A stretch of 64,000 nt of DNA from Fibrobacter sp. UWT2 (GCF_900142545.1 NZ_FRBF01000013.1:1-64000), one strand, 5' to 3'. Counted from the first letter of the stretch, positions 8,475 to 17,301 are shown. Notes: generated by a model from the sequence alone, not told the origin. Numbers and translations: made by a program.

Positions 8475-9362
8475 ATGAAAGCAAAGTCAATTTCTATTAT
8501 ACTCGCATTTTTTGCAACAGCCGCATTCGCACAGACGATGGCTGATGCGCAGAAGGCTTATGTGGCCGGTAACTGGAAAGAAGCCGCAGACGCCTACGAA
8601 GCCGCCTGTCCCAAGGAACCGGACTCTTCAAAAGCCGAATGCTATTTGTGGAACGTCCTGGCTCTTTCGCAAACCGGAAACGCCCAACTGTTCAAGACCG
8701 CTGGCAAGCGACTGGACAGTCTAATTCAGACTACCAATCCGCAGAAGGCTATTTATGCAGACCTCATGATGACCAGCGCACAGTTCAAACTGTACTTGGG
8801 CAAGAATGAAAAGGCTGCAGAAGATTTGATTCAGGCTATCGAAACTTCGCACCCCCACCAGGCCGTCGTTCTCCAGAAGGTATGCCAGGCAGTCAAGGCA
8901 AAGGTCAAGTCCGAAGACCTTAACGATCGCTGCAATCTGTTGAGCAAGCCCGATTCCCTGAAGGCCATTCAGGCCGCAAAGGTCGCTCCTGCCACCGAAC
9001 CGGCACCTGCAGTCGAACAACCTAGGGAACAGCCCAAGGCCGTTCCTGCCCCTGCACCCGCTCCGGCCGCAACAGCGACAGCTGCAGTTGCTCCGGCAAC
9101 AGCCGCCCCTGCAGCAGCCCCGACCGCAGAATATTGGACCCTGCAGCTGGGTGCCTTCGGGACCAAAACCAACGCCGACTTGCTGGTCACCAACCTAAAA
9201 AAGCAAAAAATCACCTGTACCGTCATTGAACAGCCCAGGGGCGAAAGAACCCTTTACCTTGTTCAAACTGGACGATTTGAAACAAAGGATCAGGCGGTCG
9301 ATTTCGCGGCAAACAAGCTTGCCCCCCTAAAAATCGAATTTCAGCCCCTTTTGAAAAGGTAA
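8475..9362 (+). CDS. Exported SPOR-domain protein
   Basis: This 295-residue protein has a signal peptide ending at AFAQT, a helical TPR-like region (about 25-165), an Ala/Pro-rich linker (about 175-215) and a C-terminal SPOR domain starting at YWTLQLGAFG. SPOR domains bind denuded peptidoglycan at division sites, so the protein probably acts in the periplasm or outer envelope during cell division. The start at 8475 begins the signal peptide. A terminator follows directly. Confidence 0.85.
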   Translation: MKAKSISIILAFFATAAFAQTMADAQKAYVAGNWKEAADAYEAACPKEPDSSKAECYLWNVLALSQTGNAQLFKTAGKRLDSLIQTTNPQKAIYADLMMTSAQFKLYLGKNEKAAEDLIQAIETSHPHQAVVLQKVCQAVKAKVKSEDLNDRCNLLSKPDSLKAIQAAKVAPATEPAPAVEQPREQPKAVPAPAPAPAATATAAVAPATAAPAAAPTAEYWTLQLGAFGTKTNADLLVTNLKKQKITCTVIEQPRGERTLYLVQTGRFETKDQAVDFAANKLAPLKIEFQPLLKR

Positions 9363-9377
9363 TTTTTCATCAAAAAA

Positions 9378-9412
9378 CGCTTTTTTCGCAGATTCCCCCT
9401 GCAAAAAAAGCG
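9378..9412 (+). terminator. Terminator after the SPOR gene
   Basis: CGCTTTTTTCGCAG and CTGCAAAAAAAGCG form a long hairpin around a seven-base loop, with a single mismatch. It lies between the SPOR gene and tRNA-Leu. Confidence 0.55.
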
Positions 9413-9421
9413 AAATTGTTC

Positions 9422-9429
9422 TATATTTG
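9422..9429 (+). promoter_or_regulatory. TAnnTTTG promoter element, tRNA-Leu
   Basis: TATATTTG, 12 bases before the 5' end of mature tRNA-Leu. The identical element precedes both tRNA-Glu genes. Confidence 0.6.
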
Positions 9430-9441
9430 AACAAACCCCGA

Positions 9442-9525
9442 GCCGGGGTGGTGAAATTGGTAGACGCGCCGGACTCAAAATCCGGTACTCGCGAGAGTGT
9501 GAGGGTTCGATTCCCTCCCCCGGCA
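9442..9525 (+). tRNA. tRNA-Leu (CAA)
   Basis: Class II tRNA: acceptor GCCGGGG/CCCCGGC, D-arm TGGTGAAATTGGTAGACGC, anticodon stem CCGGA/TCCGG around CTCAAAA (anticodon CAA), a long variable arm (TACTCGCGAGAGTG) and T-loop TTCGATT. The discriminator is A; CCA is not encoded. Confidence 0.95.
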
Positions 9526-9547
9526 CTATTATTGAAGGAAGAAATTG

Positions 9548-10303
9548 ATGGCGAATTGGTGCAAGATTCTCACAACGGTGCTTTTGTGCGGCTCCATTGC
9601 GTTCGCACAGTTTGACGACGAATCTTCCGAAGATTCCTATTCTTACGGGGCATCCACCGAAGAAACTGACGACGGCTTTGCTGACGACAACAGCAGCGAA
9701 GAACCCGCCGAAGAAGAAACCAAGGTCGGAGAAGCCACCGCTTCTGCTGATGAATGGCAGGGTTTCAATTACGAAGAAATGGGTCTTACCCAGTGGGAAT
9801 TCCAGCAAGCAAAGCAAGAAGGCGTTTCTAGAGCCAAGCTGACGAGCCTCGTCGAAATGGGTGTCCGTCCGTCTGAATACTTGCAGAAGCCCTGGGAAAA
9901 GCTCGGCGTTTCCGAAGAAGACTGGCTCGCCCAGCGTTCTGGCGGACTTGAAGATGCCGACATTGACCGTTCTTACCGCAACCGCTCTGGTGACCAGGGT
10001 TATGCATATCTTTCTCTGCTCGTTCCGTCCCTGTATCAGTGGCACAAGAACGAATCCATGAAGGCTATTTGGATTGACGCCCTTTGGGGTGTAAGTGTCG
10101 GCGCAACGGTTTACCTTGCAGTCGACGGCAATACCGCTTGGTGGTATGGTCTGATTTTTGTGGCTGGCGCACACATTTGGTCCTTTGCTGACGCTTTCTT
10201 CAGCACCCAATGGGACAGCAACCCGGACGCAAACCGCTTCAGCTACGGCATTCTCCCGACCCCGGAAAAGGGTGTTGCGGGATTCTTCAATGTCAAGTTC
10301 TAA
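9548..10303 (+). CDS. Exported acidic membrane protein, unknown
   Basis: This 251-residue protein has a signal peptide (cleavage near AFAQF), then about 50 residues almost entirely Asp, Glu, Ser and Thr. A helical region follows (about 70-140). Two hydrophobic segments near the C-terminus (about 170-215) start at [18 protein letters not shown], reminiscent of the DUF5683 proteins at 34400-36549. It ends in FFNVKF, as does one of those. ATG 9548 with GAAGGAAG upstream is the start. It is followed by panD. Function unknown. Confidence 0.75.
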   Translation: MANWCKILTTVLLCGSIAFAQFDDESSEDSYSYGASTEETDDGFADDNSSEEPAEEETKVGEATASADEWQGFNYEEMGLTQWEFQQAKQEGVSRAKLTSLVEMGVRPSEYLQKPWEKLGVSEEDWLAQRSGGLEDADIDRSYRNRSGDQGYAYLSLLVPSLYQWHKNESMKAIWIDALWGVSVGATVYLAVDGNTAWWYGLIFVAGAHIWSFADAFFSTQWDSNPDANRFSYGILPTPEKGVAGFFNVKF

Positions 10304-10310
10304 GCGCATC

Positions 10311-10658
10311 ATGCAGCTGGAATTACTCAAAAGCAAAATTCATCGCGCAACTGTAACCGACGCAAACCTCAATTACGAGGGTTCGATTACTATTGCCCGC
10401 GACCTGATGGATGCAGCAAACATCCTCCCCTTCGAAAAGGTGGGCGTTCTTGACGTGAACAACGGCAACCGCCTGGACACCTATGTCATCGAAGGTCCTG
10501 CCGGTTCTGGCGTTATTTGCCTGAATGGTGCCGCCGCCCGCCTGGTTCAACCTGGCGACCTGGTGATTATCGTCGCCTACGCTACCATGAGCGAAGACGA
10601 AGCCAAAACGTGGAAACCCACCGTGATCCACGTGAACGCTAAAAACGAAATCGTATAG
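10311..10658 (+). CDS. panD: Aspartate 1-decarboxylase
   Basis: PanD makes beta-alanine from aspartate for pantothenate and coenzyme A. The 115-residue proenzyme cleaves itself at Gly24-Ser25 (YEGSITIA), and the new N-terminal serine becomes the pyruvoyl cofactor. Starting at ATG 10311 places this pair exactly at 24-25, as in the E. coli enzyme. An in-frame ATG at 10290 would overlap the previous gene by 14 bp. Conserved K9, H11 and R12, plus [12 protein letters not shown] and DLVIIVAYA, are present. Together with coaBC at 57661 it covers two steps towards coenzyme A. Confidence 0.96.
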   Translation: MQLELLKSKIHRATVTDANLNYEGSITIARDLMDAANILPFEKVGVLDVNNGNRLDTYVIEGPAGSGVICLNGAAARLVQPGDLVIIVAYATMSEDEAKTWKPTVIHVNAKNEIV

Positions 10659-10690
10659 CGGCAATGCCGCTCTTTTTCTATATTCATTAC

Positions 10691-11257
10691 ATGCGAATCT
10701 GGTTGTTGGCCATAGCGTTTGCAACTACAGTTTTTGCGGGCAATCCCGTAAAAGCGGACTCCGCTATTGTTTCCACCGCCAAGAAAGACACTATTGTTGA
10801 CACGGTCTACGAGGTTCCCGACGACGGCATTCCCTGGAATCGTGAGCATTTTGACCCAGACCGTTTAGTACGCCACGAAACGTTTGACCCCGCCTTGAAA
10901 GTCGCCTACACCTACTCGGTAAGCTTCATGGGCGGCACCTTCGGAAGTTTCGCCCAGCAAAGCTATATGGCACACCTCGCCTACGAATTCACGCCGGAAC
11001 TTCATTTGTATGCAAACGTGGGACTCTGGATGCCGCTGTATTCCAATTTCCGTTTCGGCACGCCGATTGCCAAAGAAGATGTACGACAGGGTAATGTCGA
11101 TGTCGTCATTCCGGACATCGCGCTGGAATACAAGCCTAACGACAACATGAGCTTTAGGGTGATGTTCGTGAACGAAAGCGACGCCTTCAAGGCATACGGC
11201 CCGCACCGCTACTTGTATGGCGGCTGCCCGTGGAGAACGCCGTATTACTGCAGGTAA
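10691..11257 (+). CDS. Exported protein, possible outer-membrane beta protein
   Basis: This 188-residue protein has a signal peptide (cleavage near VFAGN) and a mature part dominated by alternating hydrophobic/polar strands with aromatic girdles, such as LHLYANVGLWMPLYSNF and MSFRVMFVNES. That is typical of small outer-membrane beta-barrels. No named family was recognised. The start at 10691 follows the promoter-like TATATTCATTAC directly, so the mRNA leader is short. An upstream in-frame ATG at 10664 lies before that element and is rejected. Confidence 0.65.
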   Translation: MRIWLLAIAFATTVFAGNPVKADSAIVSTAKKDTIVDTVYEVPDDGIPWNREHFDPDRLVRHETFDPALKVAYTYSVSFMGGTFGSFAQQSYMAHLAYEFTPELHLYANVGLWMPLYSNFRFGTPIAKEDVRQGNVDVVIPDIALEYKPNDNMSFRVMFVNESDAFKAYGPHRYLYGGCPWRTPYYCR

Positions 11258-11292
11258 GATAAATAAAAATATGACAGCACTTCACATTTTTC

Positions 11293-11300
11293 TAAATTTG
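11293..11300 (+). promoter_or_regulatory. TAnnTTTG promoter element, LytR_C/rsfS/argS operon
   Basis: TAAATTTG, 9 bases before ATG 11310. It probably drives the three overlapping genes that follow. Confidence 0.5.
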
Positions 11301-11309
11301 CACTAGAAG

Positions 11310-11750
11310 ATGTACAACTGCCGTTCCAAAACATTTCAACTTCTCTTTGCCGCTATGGCCATTTTTATGGCGTTGCTTTTAACGAGCTGCGAAGAGGAAC
11401 AGAAAAAGGCCCCCGTCGTAAAGGTCAAGCGCACCTACAAGGGCGACGTGGAAGTGCTGAACAGCTGCGGGATGCAGGGTGCAGCCGCCAAGATGCGCTC
11501 TTACCTGCGCGAAAACGGCTTTGACATTGTCAGTTCTAGAAACGATAGATTACAGAACTACGACGAAACGGTGCTGGTGCTTAGAAACCCCGAATGGGAA
11601 GGAGCCAAGGCGCTCGCCAAAGCACTTAAGACCGACAACGTGCTGGTGGTCCACAGCAGCCGTGCCGTCGTAGATGCAGCCGTTTACATCGGCAAAGACT
11701 TTGAACAAATAATAGAACCCGAACAGGGAGAAACAGATGACAACGAATAA
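11310..11750 (+). CDS. LytR C-terminal-domain lipoprotein
   Basis: This 146-residue lipoprotein has lipobox LLTSC (Cys27). The rest matches the LytR_C domain seen at the C-terminus of LytR-CpsA-Psr proteins: DVEVLNSCGMQGAAAKMRSYL, then a variable loop, ETVLVLRN, and a final AKALAKALKTDNVLVV region. Free-standing copies are common in Fibrobacter and Bacteroidetes relatives; their role at the cell wall is not established. Its end overlaps rsfS by 14 bp, so the two are translationally linked. Confidence 0.75.
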   Translation: MYNCRSKTFQLLFAAMAIFMALLLTSCEEEQKKAPVVKVKRTYKGDVEVLNSCGMQGAAAKMRSYLRENGFDIVSSRNDRLQNYDETVLVLRNPEWEGAKALAKALKTDNVLVVHSSRAVVDAAVYIGKDFEQIIEPEQGETDDNE

Positions 11751-12150
11751 TCAAGAACTTCCCCAGTCCGTCCAAATCGGCGCAAGCATTTTGTTTGAGC
11801 TTCGCGCCCAGAACGTGCAGCTCATCGATCTGCGCGGCATCAAGGATGTCACGGATTATTTCCTCGTGGCAACCTGCGAAAGCGAAGCCCAGATGCAGGC
11901 CATTCTGAACGAACTCCGCAAGGAATTCAAGGCGAACAAGCTCCCCTCCGTGGGCGTGGAATACAAGGAAGGCGTGCGTTGGGCTGTGTTCGACGCGGGC
12001 CTCGACCTGATGGTTCACCTGTTCGAAGAAGAAAAGCGTAACGAGATTTCGCTCGACCGTCTGTACGCCGACGGCAAGATCGTGGAACTCGACGAAAATG
12101 ACTTTGTAAAGACCACCGACAAGAAGGCCGACGACAATGAACTCGTTTGA
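11737..12150 (+). CDS. rsfS: Ribosomal silencing factor
   Basis: RsfS (iojap/YbeB family) binds ribosomal protein L14 and blocks subunit joining when nutrients run low. The 137-residue protein shows the family core DVTDYFLVATCESEAQMQAI and a region ending in WAVFDAGLDLMVHLFEEEKR. The C-terminal 25 residues are acidic and specific to this lineage. It overlaps both neighbours (14 bp each), forming a tight LytR_C-rsfS-argS operon. Confidence 0.93.
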   Translation: MTTNNQELPQSVQIGASILFELRAQNVQLIDLRGIKDVTDYFLVATCESEAQMQAILNELRKEFKANKLPSVGVEYKEGVRWAVFDAGLDLMVHLFEEEKRNEISLDRLYADGKIVELDENDFVKTTDKKADDNELV

Positions 12151-13849
12151 GCAAGAAATCGCAGAAGCGCTCGCCGCTACCGGTTCCTTCGAAAAGGAAG
12201 CCGCCCTCAAGCTTATCTCCGTGCCGCCTGATACCACGCACGGCAACTTCACCATTCCGTGCTTCTCGCTCGCCAAGGTGATGCGCAAGGCCCCGAAGAT
12301 GATTGCCGAAGACTTGGCCGCACAGGTGAAGCTTCCGGCAGGTCTTTCGAAGGTCGAAGCCGTGAACGGTTACCTAAACTTCTTTATCGACCGTAGTTTC
12401 CTCGCAAAGTCTACGCTCGAAGAAATCGCCGCGAAGGGCCTCGAATACGGCCACGCCGCATCGAACGGCAAGGTGGTCTGCATAGACTTCAGTTCCCCGA
12501 ACATCGGCAAGGAACTCGCCTTCCACCACCTGCGTTCAACGATGATCGGAAACTCGCTTTCCCGCATCTACAAGGCCGCGGGCTACAAGGTGGAACGCAT
12601 TAACCACCTCGGCGACTGGGGTACCGCATTCGGCAAGCTCATCGTGATGTACCTCCGCGAAAAGCGCCCCACCGACGATGCTACGCTCGACAGCCTGACC
12701 GTGAAGGAACTCAACATCCTTTACGCCGCCTTCTCCAAAGCCAGCAAAGAAGAACCCGGCCTCGAAGATGAAGCACGCGCCGCATTCACCAAGCTCGAAC
12801 AGGGCGACGAGTTCTACCGCAAGCTTTGGACCGCCTTCCGTGCGGCTACACTCAAGGAACTCATGCGCATCTATGACATGATGGGCGTTGGCTTTGACCA
12901 CTACACCGGCGAATCCTTCTTTGAAGACAAGATTCCCGCGATTCTCGACGAACTCCGCGAAAAGAATTTGATGGTGAAGAGCCAGGATCTGGACGTGGTG
13001 ATGCTCGATGAATTTGACTTGAACCCCTGCCTGATTCGCAAGAGTGACGGTTCTACGTTGTACGCAACCCGCGACCTCGCCGCTGCCTGCTACCGCAAGA
13101 AGGAATACAACTTTGACAAGTGCCTTTATGTGGTGGACCTCGGACAGGCGCTCCACTTCAAGCAGGTTTTCCACGTGCTCAAGAAGATGGGCCGCGAATG
13201 GTACAAGGACATGTACCACATTCCGTTCGGCGTGATCCTGCAGCTGGTCGACGGCAAATGGGAAAAGGGTAAGACACGTACGGGTACCGCAAGCCTGCTC
13301 CGCGACGTGATTGAAGCTGCCCAGAAGAAGATTCTCGAATTCATCGATGCAAAGAATCCGGAACTTGAAAACAAGGAGCTTATTGCTCGCCAGATCGGTA
13401 TTTCCGCGCTCACCTTCAACGACCTCAAGAACAGCCGTCTGAAGGACGTGCGTTTCGATTGGGATGCCGTCATGAGCTTCGAAGGTGATACCGGTCCGTA
13501 TGTGCAGAATGCCCACGTGCGTCTTTGCAGCATTATGCGCAAGGCCGGCTACACGGTGAATATTGCCGATGTGGATATGGCCCAGCTCAGCGACGATGCC
13601 GCCTACAGCCTCATCAACATTTTGTCGAAGAAGGGCAAGAAGATTCTGGACGCTGTCGCCGGTGACGAACCGAGCGTTCTCGCCCAGTACGCCTTGGAAA
13701 TCGCAGAAGCCGCACACAAGTTCATCCACGAAGACCGCGTGCTCGGTTCTGCCGAAGAAAAGTCCCGTCTGTTCCTGGTTCAGGCCACACAGATCGTGCT
13801 CGAGAACGTGCTCGATTTGCTCGGCCTCTTCCCGATCAGGCAGATGTAG
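12137..13849 (+). CDS. argS: Arginyl-tRNA synthetase
   Basis: This 570-residue class I synthetase charges tRNA-Arg. It has the N-terminal Add1 domain, the catalytic core (INHLGDWGTAFGKL is a family hallmark) and a C-terminal anticodon-binding DALR domain (YVQNAHVRLCSIMRKAG onward). Two signatures are altered. The usual HVGH (HIGH motif) is AFHH at 128-131 within SPNIGKELAFHHLRST. The KMSTRKG-like loop reads KGKTRTG (about 376-382). The rest of the family framework is intact, so the enzyme is presumably functional and divergent. It overlaps rsfS by 14 bp and is followed by a terminator. Confidence 0.93.
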   Translation: MNSFEQEIAEALAATGSFEKEAALKLISVPPDTTHGNFTIPCFSLAKVMRKAPKMIAEDLAAQVKLPAGLSKVEAVNGYLNFFIDRSFLAKSTLEEIAAKGLEYGHAASNGKVVCIDFSSPNIGKELAFHHLRSTMIGNSLSRIYKAAGYKVERINHLGDWGTAFGKLIVMYLREKRPTDDATLDSLTVKELNILYAAFSKASKEEPGLEDEARAAFTKLEQGDEFYRKLWTAFRAATLKELMRIYDMMGVGFDHYTGESFFEDKIPAILDELREKNLMVKSQDLDVVMLDEFDLNPCLIRKSDGSTLYATRDLAAACYRKKEYNFDKCLYVVDLGQALHFKQVFHVLKKMGREWYKDMYHIPFGVILQLVDGKWEKGKTRTGTASLLRDVIEAAQKKILEFIDAKNPELENKELIARQIGISALTFNDLKNSRLKDVRFDWDAVMSFEGDTGPYVQNAHVRLCSIMRKAGYTVNIADVDMAQLSDDAAYSLINILSKKGKKILDAVAGDEPSVLAQYALEIAEAAHKFIHEDRVLGSAEEKSRLFLVQATQIVLENVLDLLGLFPIRQM

Positions 13850-13865
13850 CCGACGAGCCCTTGGC

Positions 13866-13902
13866 TCGCGGCAGTAGGCAGTAAACAGTTAGAAGTAGAC
13901 AG
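13866..13902. repeat. Intergenic CAGTAGG/AGTAGAC repeat, copy 1
   Basis: GCAGTAGGCAGTAAACAGTTAGAAGTAGACAGT is built from heptamers related to AGTAGRC. The complement recurs at 13982-14011, 16598-16620 and 21890-21923. Confidence 0.6.
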
Positions 13903-13903
13903 T

Positions 13904-13936
13904 AAAAAACGAGAGCTTTCAAGCTCTCGTTTTTCT
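13904..13936. terminator. Bidirectional terminator, argS/FISUMP
   Basis: ACGAGAGCTT and AAGCTCTCGT form a 10-bp stem with a two-base spacer, A-run before and T-run after. It serves the convergent argS and FISUMP genes. Confidence 0.85.
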
Positions 13937-13981
13937 TTTCTTAAAAATTAGCGGAACTTCGTTCGGTTTTCGTTAAAAACT

Positions 13982-14011
13982 TCCTACCGACTACTTCCTA
14001 CTGTCTACTAG
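13982..14011. repeat. Intergenic CCTACTG/TCTACTT repeat, copy 2
   Basis: CCTACCGACTACTTCCTACTGTCTACTAG, the inverted counterpart of the copy at 13866-13902. It overlaps the last codon and stop of the FISUMP gene. Confidence 0.6.
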
Positions 14012-15123
14012 TTACCGTTGATGCAGCGGACGGAGTAGGCGTTGGTCTTGCTCGGCACGAGCTGGCGGACCATCTGATCACTCATGCGGCCCATTGCCCA
14101 AATCCAAATCGTTTCGTTACGGCCGTTCTGTGCAGACCAGAAACCGGCGTATTCCCCCATGTCTTCGTAGCGGACAATGGACTTGCCCACCATCTTGCGG
14201 TAGCCCGAAGAGAAAACGGAGAAGCCGTATTCGTCGGTACCACCACCGCCCTGCCAACCGGTGGTAGCCTTCATCTTGTTAGCAAACTTTTCGCACTTGT
14301 CCACGCCATCGTAGCAGTGAGTCAGGCCAACGAGCAAGTCCATCCATTCGCGGTCACGCGGCAGGTGCCAGCCTTCGGGGCAAGCCTTACGGGCACCTTC
14401 CAAGTCATACAGACGACCACCGCGGGCGCAGTAGTTTTCCTTGTCTTCGTAGCACCAGGAGTGACCTTCCACATTGTAGTTCACGTTCTGAGCAAACCAT
14501 TCGCGGCCTTCCACCTTGATGGTGCGGTACACTTGACCATCGCGCGGGTCCTTGACCATGCCAGAGACATCACGCAAAGAAGCGCGGTGTTCCTGTTCGG
14601 CACGGCGGTACTCCACCACCTTTTCGCGCTTGTACTTTTCACGACCTTCCAAGTTGGTTGCCCAAGCTTCTTGAGCCTTGGGGTTCGTGAACTTGATTCT
14701 CAAATCGCCCACAGCAAAGAGTTCGTCGCCACAAGCCAGGTCAACGCCAGCGATGTTGATGACAAGCTGTTCGCCACCGAAATCGCGAGGCTTGTTGAAG
14801 TACGAAATCCATGCTTCCATGGTTTCGTTGCACTTTTCGTAGAAATGTTCCTTTTCGATCTTGTCGGCAGGAACGGTCATGTTACCAGCCACAGAGAATG
14901 CGAACAGGCTATCGGCAACCTTGAAAGATACCGGCTGCACTTCCTTGTAGTGAGTGTACTTACCAAAGCGGAGCTTTCCTTCGATCTTAGCTGCGGAATA
15001 ATCACCTTCACCTTCGGCATTATAGATTGCGTCCCACGACTTCTGCGGAACAGCAACCGCCTGAACAACAGCCATACCGAATACGACGGCCATCATAGAC
15101 TTGAAAGAGAATTTACGACTCAT
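14008..15123 (-). CDS. FISUMP (Fibrobacter major paralogous) domain protein
   Basis: This 371-residue exported protein has a signal peptide (cleavage near VVQAVA), a lineage-specific region (about 30-185) and a C-terminal FISUMP domain (about 190-371). The domain is recognised from DPRDGQVYRTIKVEGREWFA, a W-C-Y-E-D segment, GRLYDLEGARKACPEGWHLP and the end YSVRCI. This is a large paralogous family of Fibrobacter succinogenes and related bacteria. The fold resembles lectin/formylglycine-enzyme-like surface domains and the function is unknown. Paired cysteines suggest disulfides outside the cytoplasm. The gene is divergent from purU. Confidence 0.88.
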   Translation of the reverse strand: MSRKFSFKSMMAVVFGMAVVQAVAVPQKSWDAIYNAEGEGDYSAAKIEGKLRFGKYTHYKEVQPVSFKVADSLFAFSVAGNMTVPADKIEKEHFYEKCNETMEAWISYFNKPRDFGGEQLVINIAGVDLACGDELFAVGDLRIKFTNPKAQEAWATNLEGREKYKREKVVEYRRAEQEHRASLRDVSGMVKDPRDGQVYRTIKVEGREWFAQNVNYNVEGHSWCYEDKENYCARGGRLYDLEGARKACPEGWHLPRDREWMDLLVGLTHCYDGVDKCEKFANKMKATTGWQGGGGTDEYGFSVFSSGYRKMVGKSIVRYEDMGEYAGFWSAQNGRNETIWIWAMGRMSDQMVRQLVPSKTNAYSVRCINGN

Positions 15124-15211
15124 TTTTCCTTCTCGTATAAAGTTTTCGGTTTAAAGTTAGAATATTTTAGATTTTCGGAAGGAGAACAAAGACTGAATCC
15201 TTGCGATTTTA

Positions 15212-15219
15212 TAATTTTG
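15212..15219 (+). promoter_or_regulatory. TAnnTTTG promoter element, purU
   Basis: TAATTTTG ends 4 bases before ATG 15224, predicting a leaderless mRNA. Confidence 0.5.
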
Positions 15220-15223
15220 GGCT

Positions 15224-16069
15224 ATGGCTATTACACGTTACATTTTGCAGATTCATTGCCCTGACCAAAAGGGCCTTATTGCCGGTACCACACAAGTGCT
15301 TGCCAAAGCAGGTGCAAACATTGTTGATTTACAGCAACATACGGCAAAAGACATCGAAACATTCTTTTTACGTGCCGTTTTTGAAGCGGAATCCGAAAAT
15401 ATCGAAGAAGTCCGCAAGCACCTGGAGACCCTGGAAGGCCACCTCCATTTAAACTGGAAGTTGTTCGATACCACCAAAATTGAACGTGTCGCTATCTTCG
15501 TTTCGAAGACGGACCACTGCCTTTACGACCTTTTGCTCAAACACCGCGATGGCGACCTCCCCTGCGAGTTCAGTTGCATTGTGGGTAACCACCCCGACCT
15601 GGGCCCTGTAGGCGGAACCTTCGGCGTTCCCTTCTACTACGTGCCGTCGAACCCGGACAAGAGCATTCCTGAAAACCGTTTCCGCGAAATTATCGCCGAA
15701 ACCAAGACCGATACGGTCGTTCTCGCCCGCTACATGCAGATTTTGAGCGAAGCCTTTACCGAAGAATTCAAGTACCGCATCATCAACATCCACCACGGAT
15801 TCTTGCCGGCCTTCAAGGGTGCAAAGCCCTACCACCAGGCATGGCACAAGGGTGTGAAGATTATCGGTGCTACCGCCCACTTCGCCACCGAAGACTTGGA
15901 TCAGGGCCCCATTATTTGCCAGGACATCCAGCGCGTGCCCGAAACCGCCAGCATCGACGAGCTCGTGGAACTGGGTAAGGACATCGAAAAGCGCACGCTT
16001 TCGGCAGCCCTCAAGCTTTGGCTGGAACACCGCGTATTCGTTTACGCCGGCAGAACATTTATTCTATAG
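15224..16069 (+). CDS. purU: Formyltetrahydrofolate deformylase
   Basis: PurU hydrolyses 10-formyltetrahydrofolate to formate and tetrahydrofolate, balancing one-carbon pools. The 281-residue protein has an N-terminal ACT domain (about 4-80, YILQIHCPDQKGLIAGTT), a regulatory amino-acid-binding fold. A formyltransferase-type catalytic domain follows, with the family's Asn/His/Asp set in IINIHHGFLPAFKGAKPYHQA and ATAHFATEDLDQGPII. Length is normal. The next gene starts 9 bp after its stop, at a good ribosome-binding site. Confidence 0.95.
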   Translation: MAITRYILQIHCPDQKGLIAGTTQVLAKAGANIVDLQQHTAKDIETFFLRAVFEAESENIEEVRKHLETLEGHLHLNWKLFDTTKIERVAIFVSKTDHCLYDLLLKHRDGDLPCEFSCIVGNHPDLGPVGGTFGVPFYYVPSNPDKSIPENRFREIIAETKTDTVVLARYMQILSEAFTEEFKYRIINIHHGFLPAFKGAKPYHQAWHKGVKIIGATAHFATEDLDQGPIICQDIQRVPETASIDELVELGKDIEKRTLSAALKLWLEHRVFVYAGRTFIL

Positions 16070-16077
16070 GAGACGAT

Positions 16078-16581
16078 ATGTCCGAAGAACTGAATAACCA
16101 GAACAACGTGGAACCCGAGGCCGAAGCCCCGGTTATTGCAACGCCTGAAACCTCTGCCCCGGTCGAAGTCCCGGCAGAACCGGTGGAACCGGCCGAAGAA
16201 CCGGCACCTCAGGCAGCAGCTCCCCAACCGCAAGTGATTGTGCAGCGCGAAAGGGGTTTCGCCCATTATGTAGGTTTCGCTCTTCTGTGCGTTCTCTGCA
16301 TTGCGTTCTACTTTATTCCGGGCATCGCACTCACGTTTGCCATCAGCCTGATTCCGGGCATTTCGCTCGGCGCCGTTGCCGCATGGACGTTCAGCGCTAT
16401 CTTCAGCGTCATCGCCTGGGCAATTTTCAAGCTGAAAATCAAGGGCATCAAGAAGTCGTTCTACTTCTACATCGGTCTGTGCGTTTTCGTGACAATCCTC
16501 CTGATTGCTATTGAAATCCTCACCGAAGAGACGAACGTATTCGCTAAGATCTTCAGCCTTCTCTGCGGAGCAGGTGCATAG
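16078..16581 (+). CDS. Membrane protein with acidic Pro/Glu-rich N-terminus
   Basis: This 167-residue protein starts with about 60 residues of Glu, Pro and Ala (low complexity). Three or four hydrophobic helices follow (about 68-90, 92-122, 133-160). No family was recognised. The start at 16078 has GGAGACGAT directly upstream and lies 9 bp after purU, so the two are probably cotranscribed. A topology with the acidic tail on the cytoplasmic side is plausible. Confidence 0.7.
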   Translation: MSEELNNQNNVEPEAEAPVIATPETSAPVEVPAEPVEPAEEPAPQAAAPQPQVIVQRERGFAHYVGFALLCVLCIAFYFIPGIALTFAISLIPGISLGAVAAWTFSAIFSVIAWAIFKLKIKGIKKSFYFYIGLCVFVTILLIAIEILTEETNVFAKIFSLLCGAGA

Positions 16582-16597
16582 CAACTAGGGAACCTTC

Positions 16598-16620
16598 CTA
16601 CTGTCTACTTCTAACTTCAA
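16598..16620. repeat. Intergenic CCTACTG/TCTACTT repeat, copy 3
   Basis: TTCCTACTGTCTACTTCTAAC lies directly before pyrE and matches the complement of the copy at 13866-13902 over about 20 bases. Confidence 0.6.
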
Positions 16621-16629
16621 ACTAATATT

Positions 16630-17301
16630 ATGAATAACAAAGACCAATTTGTTCATTTTCTCGTTGAAGCCGGCGCACTCAAGTTCGGTGATTTCGTGAC
16701 CAAGAGCGGCCGTAATACACCGTATTTCATTAACACCGGAGAATTCCGCACGGGCGCCACCCTTTCGAAGCTGGCTGAATTTTATGCCGCCGCATTCATG
16801 AAGTACTTTGATGGCAAGGCCCAGAACCTTTACGGTCCGGCCTACAAGGGCATCCCCCTTTGCGCCGCTACGGCCATGAAGCTCAGCGACGTCTACGCCC
16901 AGAACCTGACCTTTACCTACAACCGTAAAGAAGTCAAGGACCACGGCGAAGGCGGTTCCCTCGTGGGTTACAAGTATGCCGAAAAGACCAACGTGGTCAT
17001 TATCGAAGACGTGATTACTGCAGGCACCAGCGTGAACGAAACCATGCAGGCCCTGTCGCAGATCGAAAACGCAAATGTTGTCGGTCTGTTGATTTCGGTG
17101 GACCGCAAGGAAAAGCTTGAAAACGGCAAGTCTGCACTCCAGACCGTGCAAGATGAATACGGCATCGAAGCTCACTCCATCGTGAACATCAACGATATCA
17201 TCGCATTCCTCGAAAGCGAAGACAATCGCAAGAAGATCAACGCTCCCGAAGGAATCCTCGACAAGGTGTACGCCTACCGCGAAAAGTGGGGCGCACAATA
17301 A
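16630..17301 (+). CDS. pyrE: Orotate phosphoribosyltransferase
   Basis: PyrE joins orotate to PRPP to make OMP in pyrimidine synthesis. The 223-residue protein has the PRPP-binding loop VVIIEDVITAGTS, the flexible catalytic loop RKEVKDHGEGGSLVG with the conserved Lys-Lys/His pattern, and LYGPAYKGIPLC. Length is typical. It is followed after 13 bp by a lipoprotein gene that may be cotranscribed but has no obvious link to pyrimidines. Confidence 0.95.
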   Translation: MNNKDQFVHFLVEAGALKFGDFVTKSGRNTPYFINTGEFRTGATLSKLAEFYAAAFMKYFDGKAQNLYGPAYKGIPLCAATAMKLSDVYAQNLTFTYNRKEVKDHGEGGSLVGYKYAEKTNVVIIEDVITAGTSVNETMQALSQIENANVVGLLISVDRKEKLENGKSALQTVQDEYGIEAHSIVNINDIIAFLESEDNRKKINAPEGILDKVYAYREKWGAQ

